In this document: positions 10,088 through 21,800 of the stretch, piece by piece
Layout: every line of letters starts with the position of its first letter
Position numbering within the stretch: the first letter of the stretch is position 1
Assembly: GCF_000004075.3 (NCBI RefSeq)
Contig: NC_026657.2
Location: 40,038,732 to 40,102,731 of the forward strand
Length of the DNA stretch: 64,000 nucleotides
DNA from: Cucumis sativus
Lineage: Eukaryota > Streptophyta > Magnoliopsida > Cucurbitales > Cucurbitaceae
Direction: 5' to 3'
Position numbers and translations under genes: made by a program
The notes under the pieces: model-generated
What the model was told of the DNA's origin: nothing
Seen by the model: the letters and a program-made list of their open reading frames with translations, nothing else
Databases searched by the model: none

Positions 10088-10880
10088 GGAACTTCTTACT
10101 CTTCAACAGTACCATATATCTTTATATATATATACATTATACATATATATATATATATATGTAATAAATAAAGAAAGAAAAAGGGCATATATGTCTATGA
10201 TGATTATATTTATCTATCTTCCCCTTTGAATAATCAAAAGAATAAATATATATCTAAGATTATGGAAAGATAGGATATGTATGATATATATTGTGAAAAA
10301 GAGCGTAATGAATTGAGAAATTGGAGCTTTGTAATTTCTTTTGAAATATATATGAATAATATTTTTCTCTTATTTGCTCCTATCAATTTGCATGCATTCT
10401 CATTAGTTTTAGATTTTAGCATCTAAATATTTCTTAATATTGTAAGTATACCTCTAGTCGTTATTTGAATTAGTCGTTCAAATAACTTGGTGGTTGTGAT
10501 AATTACTTCTATGTCCTTTTAGGTAATTACATTGGATACCATTTTATAGATGATAACTAAGTTGGAACTGAGTTACTAATTAAAGTCGAGTTGGAGCCTC
10601 CCTTTTGGAAGGAATAAGACATTGCCCATTTGGACTTGAGGAAGGAGGCTTATACTTTTTATGAATGTCTTGAGTGAGGTTTTTTGATGAATAGATTATT
10701 ATGACTTAGAGAAAAGTAACTTCATTCCACCCTCAAAACGCTTGAAAAAAAAAAACATTGGAAGATTTGTGATTGGTAAATGTCCTTTATGTCCGAATTC
10801 TCTTTGTTTTGTGGATTACGATTTTTTTAATTATATAAAATGAACACCATTGCTTTCAGATGAAGTTTTTCTTTATTTGA
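10088..10880. other. 3' flank of the repeat-protein gene
   Basis: This holds a short 3' UTR with a (TA)n run at about 10138-10160 and overlapping AATAAA signals at 10163-10172, then AT-rich intergenic sequence. I see no coding exon. Confidence 0.5.
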
Positions 10881-10889
10881 ATTTTTTAT

Positions 10890-11200
10890 ACTCGAACATG
10901 TTGAGATGGGTTGAGAATCCCACATTTGAAAAACCAATGGGAGTCACACTTCTTATAAGATAAATAAACTATTTTGAGAGAGAATCCCACGTTGATTTTG
11001 AGAGATTGAAGATTACACTATCAAATATGATATTAGCACTATCACGAGGGAGCATGTTGAGAATTCCATGTGAGAAGATGGTTCTTCCTTGGGATCACCA
11101 ATCTTGAATTGGATACCCGTTATGTTCTCGAAGATTTTTATGAGCTTTGATACCATATATGTGAGTTCCCTTAGATTTTTCAATATGAGATTTTCAACAT
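10890..11200 (-). mobile_element. Degenerate LTR/TRIM-type retroelement fragment
   Basis: Read on the minus strand, TGTTGAAAATCTCATATTG at about 11200 is followed by TATGGTATCAAAGCTC near 11136-11153, which matches the initiator-tRNA-Met primer-binding site (TGGTATCAGAGC) used by many plant LTR elements. The plus strand carries two copies of the block GAGAATCCCAC (near 10914 and 10980), and TGTTGAGA blocks recur, as in plant LTRs. No gag or pol coding remains. The boundaries are approximate. Confidence 0.45.
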
Positions 11201-12184
11201 TTCTCCCTCTTATTACTTATCTAAATCATCATCACACATTTGTACTTACAAATTCTTTGATGGACTAATCACAATCTCCTCCTTATTTTGAATAAGTTTT
11301 TATCTTAAACAATATTTTATTATATTTTCCTTAATCATCTTAACATATTTGGAAGTTTGTTCAACTTCGATCGCTCTACTTTTAAATGTTTATTTCCATT
11401 AAAATTAATTATAAGAGACGTCCTATTTAACTTATTTCACATATAATAATATTGTGTCATGGCTTAATTCAAACATACATTAAATATTATCCTTATTTAT
11501 TTCCCATCATTTCACTTTTTAAAACCTTGTATATTATTATCCCATGAACGTTAAAAGTGACCACCTAACATGATTTTAAAAATATTCTTCAAACTTATGT
11601 AATTTTTATACCTAACAAGTTAATAATAATTAACAATTTGATATAATGGATAGTTTATTATTGATTATTAATTTAAATATAATATTTAGATTTAATAAAC
11701 ATTTCAACTAATATATTTATGATTGATATTTTATATGCTATTTTAACTATCTAGTATAGGATTATATTATTAACTAACTATTGATATTGTAATTAATTCA
11801 TATTTATTTTATTATTAAACAAATATTAATGTATTAATATTTCAAGAGAATAAATAATTAAATTTAATTATGATTAGATGACCTATTCTCTTGTAATTAT
11901 TTAAAATTGGTTTCTATATACAAAAATTGGTATGACAAAACACATTCTTTTTTACTTTCAAACATTAAATATTAATCATCTCAAATATTTAAAACTCAAC
12001 GATTTTGAATTTCAAACATTTAATATTCATATCCATAAAACAATATTTGTGATCCAAACAATCCCTAATTAGCGATATATCGTTTAAGAGTCTATCAATA
12101 TATAGACAAATTTAATACTTTGAAATGTAACAAATCTAATACTATTTTAACCTAAAAACCATGTACTAATTAATCTATTATTTG
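11201..12184. other. AT-rich intergenic, nothing seen
   Basis: This is nearly 1 kb of AT-rich sequence with frequent stops on both strands. I recognise no gene, RNA or repeat. Confidence 0.5.
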
Positions 12185-12500
12185 AAACAATGAATGTAGG
12201 TAGATGTTAACAAGCTAACTAATTTGTAATAAACACAAAATTAAATATAATTGTTTGAGATTAAAGGATTGTATTTTTTAAAAAAGAAAAAAAAATCGAC
12301 ATTAACATATCAACTCTTGATTTAGTTAGACATTAATATAATGAATTAGTTGTGATGCACAATTTACTAAAATGAAAGAAAGAAATCGAAAACTCAACCA
12401 CATAGAGGTATTCCAAAGTATCAAATTTTCATTATTAATCCAATATCTTGTTGATCACAAAGCAAATCTTAGAATGAAGTTTGGATTAGCAAAAGTTTTA
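12185..12500 (+). promoter_or_regulatory. Orphan duplicate of the secreted-protein promoter
   Basis: This stretch aligns by eye with the promoters at about 6780 and 13470: AACAATGAAT, a GATGT-AACAA block, GGATTGTATTTT, ACATTAACATATCAACT, TTGATTTAGTTAGACATTAATAT, then a CCACATAGAG-TATCCAAA block and, as at 7050, AGCAAAT followed by AAAATGGTT. No TATA-leader-signal-peptide block follows; the next family gene starts 1.4 kb away and has its own promoter copy. It is a leftover of tandem duplication. Confidence 0.55.
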
Positions 12501-12759
12501 AAATGGTTTAGAAGAAAATTGGGATACAAAGAAAACAAAACGCTATAACTTTTTGTGATTTTTTTTCGAAGTCAACAATTGGTTCACCGAGGATTCAAAC
12601 TGCTAACTTTCTAGTTTATGATAATTTATATTTTATGTAACTTGATTTAAATTTAGTTGATGTAAAACTCTTAACGAAAATGCTAATGTGATCTCGTCAC
12701 GTAACAATGAGTATAAATCAAGTTACATAAATATTTTTAACATTTAATGAATGTCAAAT

Positions 12760-12870
12760 CAGACAAAATTAATTTGATAAACTCTATCGCTAATAGACAG
12801 CTCCTACTAGAGAGATATATGATGACTCCAAAAGTTTGATTTAAATTTTGCTACATTTGCAAATATTTTT
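12760..12870. repeat. Cucurbit-type short dispersed repeat
   Basis: The text 'aaactctatcgctaatagac' followed by tcctact-agagag and then ttttgctacatttgcaaat is of a kind I associate from memory with a common short repeat in cucurbit genomes. A related stretch lies at 63.25-63.41 kb. It looks non-coding. A repeat library search would confirm it. Confidence 0.35.
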
Positions 12871-13469
12871 ACTCCATATCTACGAATATTGAATCCTGAT
12901 CATTGTGATATTTGAGAAAAAAGTCACATAAATCATCGTGAAACTCTTCAACGTCGAAAGCACCTCAAGAGTGTGTAGTTCTTCGAATCATTTCTATTTG
13001 TGAAGACGTGTGTCGAACGAGGATTCAACTTTGAAAAAGTTGAATCAATTCTTGAGAAATTAGCTCTCATTGATTTGTTGGCTTGATTCAAACAGTTTGT
13101 TTAATAATTTTTGGGTTCATATATTTCATCTTAGTTTTAGATTTAGATGTTTTCTCTTCTTTACTTTCAATATATCATTCTTTGGAGTGATACACCCATG
13201 GAATATTTGATTCAATGACGAAGTTGATTCATTATAACACTTATGAGCTGATTATTCTAAGTATTTTGTTTGATATATATTATTATTATTTACTTTAGAT
13301 TTGATCAAAAACCCCAAATTGTGGGTTGTTGATATAAAAACTTTGATCAAAAGTCTCCTAAATCTGCCAAAAACACTTCTAAATTCGTTGTACAATAATA
13401 CTTCAAAAATCTCTAAAATATAAATCTAACGTACATCAACACAAAAATGAATATATAAGTTCACCATTT

Positions 13470-13925
13470 TGAACAATGAATCCAAATAGATGTAAACAAA
13501 CAACTAGTTTGGAATTAACACCAAAATATAATCGAGTTTAAAGGACATTTATTGTATTTTAAAGGACCTTTGGACATTAACATATAACCTTATTTGATTT
13601 AATTAGACATTGATATATTAACTAGATGGGAAGCATAGTTAACTAAAATGGTAAATGGAATTGAAATCTCAAGCATATAGATATCCAAATTAAATTTAAT
13701 TATTAATCCAAAATAGTGTGAAATATGAATTCCATTGAAAGCAATGGTGATTTTGTAAAATGTTGTGTATATAAAATTGAAAGGCCTAAGTATAGAGATT
13801 TTGGGCCAATCACCTTTCTTTATTTTGCATGAATCTCAACACTACTCTCACATATATATACACACACACACACACACTTCTTTCCTCTCCCTTTAATTTC
13901 CCTCTTATTCACTCTAGGAATCCAC
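13470..13925 (+). promoter_or_regulatory. Promoter of the small Gly/Tyr-rich protein gene
   Basis: TATATATA lies at 13853-13860, directly before a (CA)n run at 13861-13877; the start codon follows at 13926. Upstream, 13500-13700 aligns with the promoter before 7340 (TTTAAAGGAC, ACATTAACATATAACCTTA, TTTGATTTAATTAGACATT, ATATCCAAATTA). A GGGCCAATCACC block at about 13803 corresponds to GGGGCCACTCGTT at about 7241. The AC run between TATA and the leader could vary between individuals. Confidence 0.65.
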
Positions 13926-14294
13926 ATGAAAATGGCTTCTCTCAAACTTTCTTCTCTTATGTTCTTCATTTTATGTATTGAGATTTCTAAGGCAGCCAGA
14001 GTTCTAACAACTTTTGGTGGTGGTGGAGTACAATATGGTAATCCAAGAAGCCTTGGTGATAGTAGGTATGGTAATTTTAAAGTTAATGGGTATGCAAAAT
14101 ATAATAATGATTATTACTGGGGTTGGATTGGTGGTCAAGGAAGTAGTAGTTATGGAGATGATTATGATAGTCATAGAAGCAGTTGCAAAAGTGGAGGAGG
14201 ATACAAATATGCTAATTATGGAGGTGGAAACATAGGTGACAACTCATCCGAAGGAAGCAGTGTATATATTATAAGTAAGGAGACTAAACCCTAA
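13926..14294 (+). CDS. Small secreted Gly/Tyr/Ser-rich protein (122 aa)
   Basis: The start ATG at 13926 lies in the same context (TCCACATGAAAATGGCTTCT) as the start at 7340. A signal peptide (MKMASLKLSSLMFF, then ILCIEISKAA) probably ends near residue 24. The mature part has FGGGGVQYGNPRSLG, YNNDYYWGW, GQGSSSYGDDYDSH, a single Cys in RSSCKSGGG, then Gly/Tyr/Asn-rich sequence. The NDYYWG-QGSS-YG-DYD-SSC series is shared with the N-terminal module of the 915-residue repeat protein, so this is the same family without the long repeat tail. AATAAA is at 14333-14338. Extracellular or cell-wall location is inferred from the signal peptide and composition. No named family is recognised. Confidence 0.8.
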   Translation: MKMASLKLSSLMFFILCIEISKAARVLTTFGGGGVQYGNPRSLGDSRYGNFKVNGYAKYNNDYYWGWIGGQGSSSYGDDYDSHRSSCKSGGGYKYANYGGGNIGDNSSEGSSVYIISKETKP

Positions 14295-14607
14295 GGAGCG
14301 TTCGGGGAAAAGAGTGGCTTATTATAATTCTTAATAAAGAAGTTACTTTGGTCTCGAGATTGTTGTGATGATGTGAGAGAGACGAGTCATTAAAATAATG
14401 GGTAAAAGATGATATGATATGGTAATAATTGGTATATGTGTAGAAGATGAAAACTTATTTTGCTATTATTATTCTAAAACTGAATGATGTTTATACAAAC
14501 GGTTGCTTGAAATACGACATTTCATATTATTATTACTTTGTTAACAATGTGTATCTTATTAGGCTTTTTAAACCAAATCATTGTGTACAAAAAAAAAATG
14601 GAACGAA
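14295..14607. other. Intergenic region between convergent genes
   Basis: This is the 3' flank of the plus-strand gene ending at 14294 (AATAAA at 14333) and of the minus-strand gene ending at 14608. No coding sequence is seen. Confidence 0.5.
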
Positions 14608-15614
14608 CTACAACAATTTGTAGAAGCAGTTTCTTCCAGATAGAAGAATATCAAATCGCTTCCCACATGAGCACTTCAATTTTAGTGTCATTGAATCTCC
14701 AACTCTTTCCACCCCCACTGTTTCTTCATCATCTTTTTCTTCTTCTTCTTCTTCTTCTTCTTCTTCTTCATCGTCTCTCTGTATTTCAAATACTCCATTT
14801 ACAAACCATTCCTGCCAGCAACGAAAAATGAAATAATTAGAACAAAAACCATACCTTTTTTATCTCCTTTTCATCATTGTGTTCTTCTTCTTCACTCATT
14901 ACTTCGTTCCACCAATGATTCATCTCCTTCAGTCGATCCTTTATCCTTTTCAGCCTCTGTTTTCCAAGAAACAGTTGAATTTCATCATCAAGTGAAAATA
15001 GACAAGTACAATAATCACCCATTTATGTTTATAGTACTTAAAAATTAAAAAAAAAAAAAAGGGAAAGAAGAGAAATATGAAACAAGTCTAAGGAAATCTA
15101 ATACATCAAACAAACAAACCTTCGATTCAGGGCTGTCTTTCTGAATTTTAATAGGGGAATCGGAAGTTTTCTCAGGGGCGGGATTTGGGTCAGAGACAGT
15201 ACGGCGGAGAGGCAAGGGAGGGAGTGGTGAGTTTAGGCATAATCGCTTTGCCGGGGATTGAGTTTGTAGGGGAGGGGAGAAATTCCGGGCATCAGTGGGG
15301 TCGGAAAGAGAGCGGCGGAGAGGGGAAACAGAGGGAGGAAAAGGAATGGGAAGATTGATCTTGGAGAAGGGGATGGAATTGGGTTGTTGAGGATCAAGAA
15401 GGAGGTTCTTGGAAGTGGTGACGGTGGAGAGTTGTTGAGAAGAGGGGGGCGTGGGGGAGGGGCGTTTCATGGGAGTGGCGGAGGAGCGAGAGTGAGGACG
15501 GAAGCATGAAGAACAGAGTGAAGGGTCGACGGCGGAGGAGGAGGAGGAGTTGAGACAGAGAGTGGAGAAGGATTGGAAAGGGTCATAAGGCTGTTCTTGA
15601 ATAGGATTACTCAT
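14608..15614 (-). CDS. Unnamed plant protein, three exons (266 aa)
   Basis: The exons read on the minus strand are 15614-15120, 14956-14855 and 14811-14608. All junctions are phase 0 with GT donors and AG acceptors and join without a stop. Exon 1 (165 residues) is Ser/Pro-rich and probably disordered, with two similar motifs, PLRRSLSDP and PLRRTVSDP, possible phosphorylation or 14-3-3-type sites. Exon 2 gives a basic, amphipathic segment, RLKRIKDRLKEMNHWWNEVM, then acidic residues. Exon 3 contains a run of eleven Glu encoded by GAA/GAG repeats and a conserved-looking tail with CSCGKRFDILLSGRNCFYKLL. I believe such proteins occur widely in plants without an assigned function; that is from memory. 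The CSCG-C spacing could hint at metal binding but is too short to call. Confidence 0.75.
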
Positions 15615-16592
15615 GGCGCCAATGGAAATTGATCTAAAATCTTACCTATTTTGTGTGTGTGTGTGTGTGCTCTTTAATTCTTATACCTTTTTTTTATTTC
15701 TCTATAACTCTTTATATATTATATATATTTAATTTTCTAGAAATATTAATTTACATTCACCTTTTATTTATATTTTTGTTGTCATTTTTTAAGTTATTGA
15801 CATTTTAAATCTTTGTATATGCCTCTGCTCTTTCAAATTTTCAATATCCATAATCCGATTTGAAAATTAAAAGATAGTTAACACACATTTCAAAAAGTGT
15901 CCTTAGAATTTTAAAGAGTTGCATTACTATTTTGGCTTGATGTTATAATGTATAAACCTTAATTGCCTAAATAGTAAAAGAATAAAGGGAGTAAGAAGGG
16001 AGAAGAATAGAGAAAATGGAGAAGTGGAACCAAAAGGAAGCAAAAGAAATTGGTTTCATTGTATTCTAGTAACCTTTAATTATATATCTCATAGTTAATT
16101 ATGGAGTTAAATTTGATTAACACAATACGAAACTACCACTACCTTTTTTTATTATATATATTTGTAATAACTCCCTAATACAATTATCAAATGAGTCCTA
16201 AATATTTTACTTTAGTAGATTGTGCAAAACCGAAAAAGAATAAAAGGAAGAGATAAGTAGAATCAAGTTTTAAGTTTATTTATGTTCCAAAAGAAAATAA
16301 CAACAATAATAAATTTGTAGTGCACGTTTCTTTACCATCCAACCCTAGGTAGTAATAAGGTCAATTGAACATAGCTCAACTAGTCAACGGTTCAAATCCT
16401 AGATCTTAAATACCGTTGAACACAAAAAAAAAAAATACAAATATAAACAAATACAAATACAAAACACTAAGTTGGAAAATATATCAATATACTTAATTTG
16501 CAAAGAAAACAAAAAAAGAATACCAAATTCAATTGAGAATAGTATAATAGTATAATTTGCAGATTGGGGCTTATGTCCATGGAGTTTTGCAA
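15615..16592. other. Intergenic, with (TG)n microsatellite
   Basis: This is the upstream region of the minus-strand gene starting at 15614. A (TG)n run at 15652-15669 sits about 40 bp before the start codon, probably in the 5' UTR. The rest is AT-rich. The 3' flank of the ArfGAP gene lies at the right end. No exon is seen. Confidence 0.5.
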
Positions 16593-18896
16593 TCAAAGAA
16601 TCCTGTCTTGAATGTCAGTCATCAACGTTGATGCCAATGAGCTCAGCTTCCTCCCTGTCTCCCCCGCCATGTTCTTCAACGATGATATATCTTGTGAAGC
16701 CTACATCAATTCATATTCATAAATTTACATCTCTCTCACAAACAAACCTTTTCCAAGACTCTTCTTAGTTCATTCTTACCTGTAAAGAAATTCGGCTGAT
16801 GAATTCATTTGCTGCGAGATCCAGAGTCGAATCATCCATCCCCTGTCCGAACAGGTCGGCACTTGAGATTGCCGATGAACTCTACATTCCATAAACAGAC
16901 CTCCTTTTTAATTCCTTCAACTCAACTATGTTCAACCAAAATCAAACAAAAACTGAAAAGCCCTTACTGTGAATTTCTGCAATGAAGCCTTGGCCTCTGA
17001 CTCGGCAGATTTGTTTTGATCACCGAAGAACTGAGCAGACGAAATTGATTTTGCATTCGAGAATTTCTTTCGAGCCTCTTCAGTCTCCTCCACCTGCAGA
17101 TTCACACTACGGATTAATACTTCTGCTTTTGCACAACTTTTGAAAAGGCATTGTCTGTTGTTGTGTTTTAACCTGGATTTTGGAGGAATTTGAGCCTGAT
17201 TTCTTTGAATAAACACCATTGTGATTATTATCCATTCCAAATTCAGCAAAGAAGCTTGACGATTTCGGTGGAGCAATATGTCCAAACACAGGGGAACCAT
17301 TAGAGCTCACATCAGAAGATTGTGCGTTGTCAACATACTCGAACCGAGAAGACAACAATGAAGCCGTTGTACCACTTGTTGTTATCGACGATGAAACCGG
17401 TGTCGGGGGGTCTTCAGGTTTCTGATCATATAGATTCTCACTCGTCTGCATTCATGACACAATCATTTTAAAATCCAACAACCCACGAAAACAGAGAAGA
17501 TTCAATTCTTTTGAAAACAGAGTAGTAACCTTCGTGGTAAGCTTCCGAGCGCCAAGTCCGCCGACCTTGCCTGTCTTTTTTGCACCGATGGGTTTTTTGA
17601 TAACAACAGAATGAGAAGCTTTTGGAGAAGAAGAGATTTCAGGGGCTTCTTGTTTGGTGGTTTTGATTGCTGGGAGGGCATTACCATTGCCATTGCCATT
17701 GGAGTGAGAAGAAACAGGGGAAGAAGGGCGAGGGGGTTCTTCAGCCATGATTTTAGCGATTTCTTTGGAAAGGGTTCGTTTATACAAATCTGCAGCTCTG
17801 GATGTATACTTGGCTTCAATTTTGCCATCGTCATTCCAACCGTGCTGCTTGAAGAACACCTGAGCACGGTTGTTTCCGCCGTAGCTCATCATTTTCAGCT
17901 GGTCCGGTGACCATGAGTCCAAATTTATTGACCTATTATAAGAATTTATCTCATCAATTACTCTTGTTTTCTTTTCTCCCTTTGTTCGTGTTCATTGATT
18001 TCTTATTAAAGAACTTATAAACAAAAGTCAGAATGATGAGTTGACTAATGATTGAATTTCTATATTCATTCTACTTTGGTCTTTGAATTTAGAAGCAAGA
18101 AAATTTTCAAATCACATGTTGAATCCCAAACTAAATGTCCTTAAACTTTTTTCAAAAAAAAAAGAAACAATAGATTCCTGAACTTTTTGGGCCAAAATAT
18201 ATAACTTTTTCTTTAGTATCTAACAAACAAGTACTCAAACACAACGATAATACTTTACAAAATAAAATGCCACAACTCATTAAGACACCGATTCAAGATA
18301 AAAATGATTGTGCTCCAGCTCCTCCCTCCTCGCGCTCGCACTCACATTCAACTAATCCAATATAACTAGGAACTTCCTCTCTCACTCTCTCCCACACTCG
18401 ATCTCTTACTCACGGTTATCGAAAAAGCAAGTTGTAACATCACCGAAACATTATTCATCATTGTTGTCAAAACCTAAGTCAAACGACATTCATGGGCTGA
18501 AATTCAGGTCACATTGTAACAAAATTCTCCCATTCGAGGGTTGATCTAATTCCCAAGTAAGAATAATGACTAAGATCCATAACATTTGACAAACAATTAA
18601 TAATAAGAATGAAAAAAAAAAAAACCTGACGAAGCTTATATGGACGCCAAGGCTCCGATGAACAGCAGAACAATCAATGCAAAGGAAGATCCCAAAGGAA
18701 ACGGACGCCCAAGTGGGGTTCTTCGCATTACAATCGAAACAGATCTGAAAAAGAAACAAAAACAAAAAGAAGTAATCTTGTGAAAATTTTCCGATCCAAA
18801 TGCGAAGATGAATTAGTCACACTTTACCTTGTTCTCCGACTTGGCCTTTAGCCTCTTGAAAACTGCATTCTTGTCGGTGAAGCTATCAGAGGCCAT
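16593..18896 (-). CDS. ArfGAP domain protein of the AGD8/9/10 class (399 aa)
   Basis: Seven exons read on the minus strand: 18896-18828, 18744-18626, 17932-17530, 17445-17173, 17093-16968, 16881-16780 and 16700-16593. Their summed length is 1200 nt, with frame kept at every junction. The product starts [17 protein letters not shown]. The ArfGAP zinc finger is C25-x2-C28-x16-C45-x2-C48, followed by the catalytic Arg finger in HRSLG (R53). Then come [13 protein letters not shown] and [15 protein letters not shown], typical of this class. The remainder is a low-complexity linker (SNGNGNGNA) and short C-terminal motifs ([27 protein letters not shown]) like those of the ArfGAP2/3 group, which work on COPI vesicles at the Golgi. 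It stimulates GTP hydrolysis on Arf GTPases. Length and motifs are normal for Arabidopsis AGD8, 9 and 10; I cannot say which is the orthologue. Confidence 0.93.
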
Positions 18897-21800
18897 TGAA
18901 AAGATTAATATGAAAGAAAGAAAGAAGGAAAGAAAAGAATGGGGAAATGGAAGTAAAATTTGTGTAATGGGGAAGAAGAATTGGGGATTAAGGAGAGGGA
19001 GGAGAGAGGAAAATAAAAGAAAGCAAAACCACTCATTGAATTTTAGGGAACATTTAAGCTTTTATTAGTATACTAATGGCGGTACCGTACGTTTCAAATT
19101 TTAATTTTTCCTTTAAAATTACATATTACTCCTTCTACTAAGCCCTTTATTTCATTTTCTTTCTAAACTTTTTACCTCCAAGGTTGCTAAGGTGAGGATT
19201 GTTTTGGGAATTTTGAGATCTTCTCTTGAAACGAAAGGGTAGTTGAGACTTCATTGAGGTGGTTGATTTGTAGCCATCTCTCTTCTTCCACCACAAAATT
19301 TGGTAATTTCTTTTTTCATCCTAAATAACTTATTTTGACCTAACCGTTACACGCGTTAAATGTTAAGTCAAATTCAAGTCCATTCATGATCGATATTGTA
19401 ACTTTTAAGTACCCCTTAAAAGATATGGTTGTTTTTTTTCCTTTTTGGACAAATTAATTAGTACAAATTCCAAGAATTGTATAAGTTTGCAACTATGCCA
19501 TCATAATTATTATAAACTTAAAATAAAATAGAATGTTAAAGAAAACATAAGATTGGGTCTAGGCAGACATGGTGTCATCAAGCCCACTTATTTTGGGCCG
19601 AAGAGGCCCAAAACAAAACACAAAACTCGAGCTTCACGTGGTCATGGTGGAAAGGCAGTGAGCACATAACCTTTCATTCATTATTGCTATGGATTACAAA
19701 CTTTTGTCCTTATGCATCAAGACAATTTCTTTCATTTCTTTATTTAAATTTACTTGAATTGAAAGATAGAGACCCTTTTATTTTGGGTTTCTCTTTTAGT
19801 CCATGAATTCCTCGTAATTCTATTGCACGATCTTGCTTGTCGCCATGCTAGAACAACTAATCACTCAAGTGTTTGAAACAAGAACTATCTTTTACAGTGT
19901 AATACTAGTTTTAACTAGTTTTTCTTATTTCTCATAACACGTCGAAGGAGATTAAACTTTGGATCTCGAAATTGATAGTGTGAATTTATATTTGTTGAAC
20001 TATGTACATATTGACAAACCTAAGTATAACAATTTCTCTTTAAAAAATCTATAAAGTTTTCTTGTTTCTTTCCTTTTTGACTAAAAGAACCTATAAAGTT
20101 AGCTCAAGAAAATACCGCCACATCCCTCCATCTAACTTTTAATGTTTGGGGGTGATATTTCAAAGTGGAATTATTACAACATATTTTTCTAATGTCCCAC
20201 TTAAGAGCTAGTGGTCTTGACTATATTTCATTATCAATTCATGGATTTGTTTCCCATCATAAATTTATTTTAATCTTTTTAATACACATACTTCCTTTCT
20301 TTACTAGGTGGATAGAAATAAAATCAATCGTGGGATGCAACTTATTTTTATTTGTAGCGTTTGTCGAATTGTAATAGAGAATAAAGTGGAGAATTCACTT
20401 GTTTAAAATTGAAAAATCTTATTCGTTTTTTTATAAGTCTGAGATCAACATCTTCTCTTTTTATACTTTATAGCATTTATCATTTCTTTCTCTTTTAACA
20501 TTCTTCAAAAAAAAATTTAAGATTAATTTATAGCGCAAATGTGAACGGTTGAAAAGTAGTAAATTGGAAATATTTCAAAATACGTTAATAGACAATATAT
20601 AAGTTTAGCTCAATTTTCATTACACAATGAACACATTCGAACACCTATTTGATCGTCTACAAAGTAATTCTTTAGAGGCTATACAATCCAAACAACAAAC
20701 CTTACATGTCAAACCACAAGTTTTAGAAATTTCAACCAACGCAAGTCTGAATAACACTCACCCTTAAATAACCATGGTGACACATCACTGTAGTTTGAAT
20801 GTTCACTCATGTCGATTAAATCTCTCCCATAAAAGGAAGAAACAAAAGGTCATATTCAAAATGTAATTAGTATGAAAAGAGACAACCATTTTGGTTTGAA
20901 GCATATTGTATCCAATCTTAGAAAGAAATTAAACCATGAAACACATGACCTTAATAAGGCATGCAAACAAGTGGGGAATGGCTTTTTGTCTCATGGCATC
21001 CAAACAAAAAACTCCACCAATTGTATTGTAGTTTTCATATGTCATTAATTTTCTATCTTATTCACTCACCATACAAATTGTAACAACAATTATTATTCAC
21101 AACAACTCTAGTATGATACCTAGCTATACAATGCTAAATAATCCTTCAACATTCTTCATTTTTCTATAGCAAATCTATACACCAACAACCCTACCTATAA
21201 TCCCACTTTTTTAGTTCATTTATAAATATATATACATACTTTCCATCTAATTGATTTTTCTAATAAAAATCGATATAAACCTAAAACATTTTGTTTTCTT
21301 CTAATACAAATCAAGGTGTCAAATTTAGTAATACTAAAAACATAAACTAAACCATAACAAATAGATCGAATGAATCAATTTGGTTTATTTCTTCATACTT
21401 TTTTTTTCATTTTGATTATAGACGTTTCAAGAAATTTTATTTGTTGATTTTGATATAAGACTCGAAAAGCATTTTTTCATATTAGAAATATAGAGGACCT
21501 AACTGTATTAATATTTTAGCTCAAAAAGATTGTGCATTTCACGATTAATTAAACTAAACGTCAATTCTATAATTTATTAATTTTTTACATTATAAAGTAT
21601 GCTTAATTGAATGGAAAGTACTATGCAACCTAACTTTTAGGAAAGCATAAAATCAAACAACAAAATATTTTACAATTTTTATTTATTTCTTTATTTTTCT
21701 AAAGTGCTCTTCTATAATTTATTCTAAAACTATTTATTTTCAAAAGTATTCTCTATCGCTTTATAAAAAGTTTATGACTATTATATAAATTTGGGAACCG

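Noticed and set aside
16370-16400. tRNA-like A-box/B-box pair (TAGCTCAACTAG ... GGTTCAAATCC)
   Set aside because: The two boxes are far too close for a tRNA or a tRNA-derived SINE, and no cloverleaf can be drawn; it is probably a scrap of an old repeat.
18829-19068. Plus-strand frame over the ArfGAP first exon
   Set aside because: It is the antisense shadow of exon 1 and the GA-rich leader of the minus-strand ArfGAP gene.
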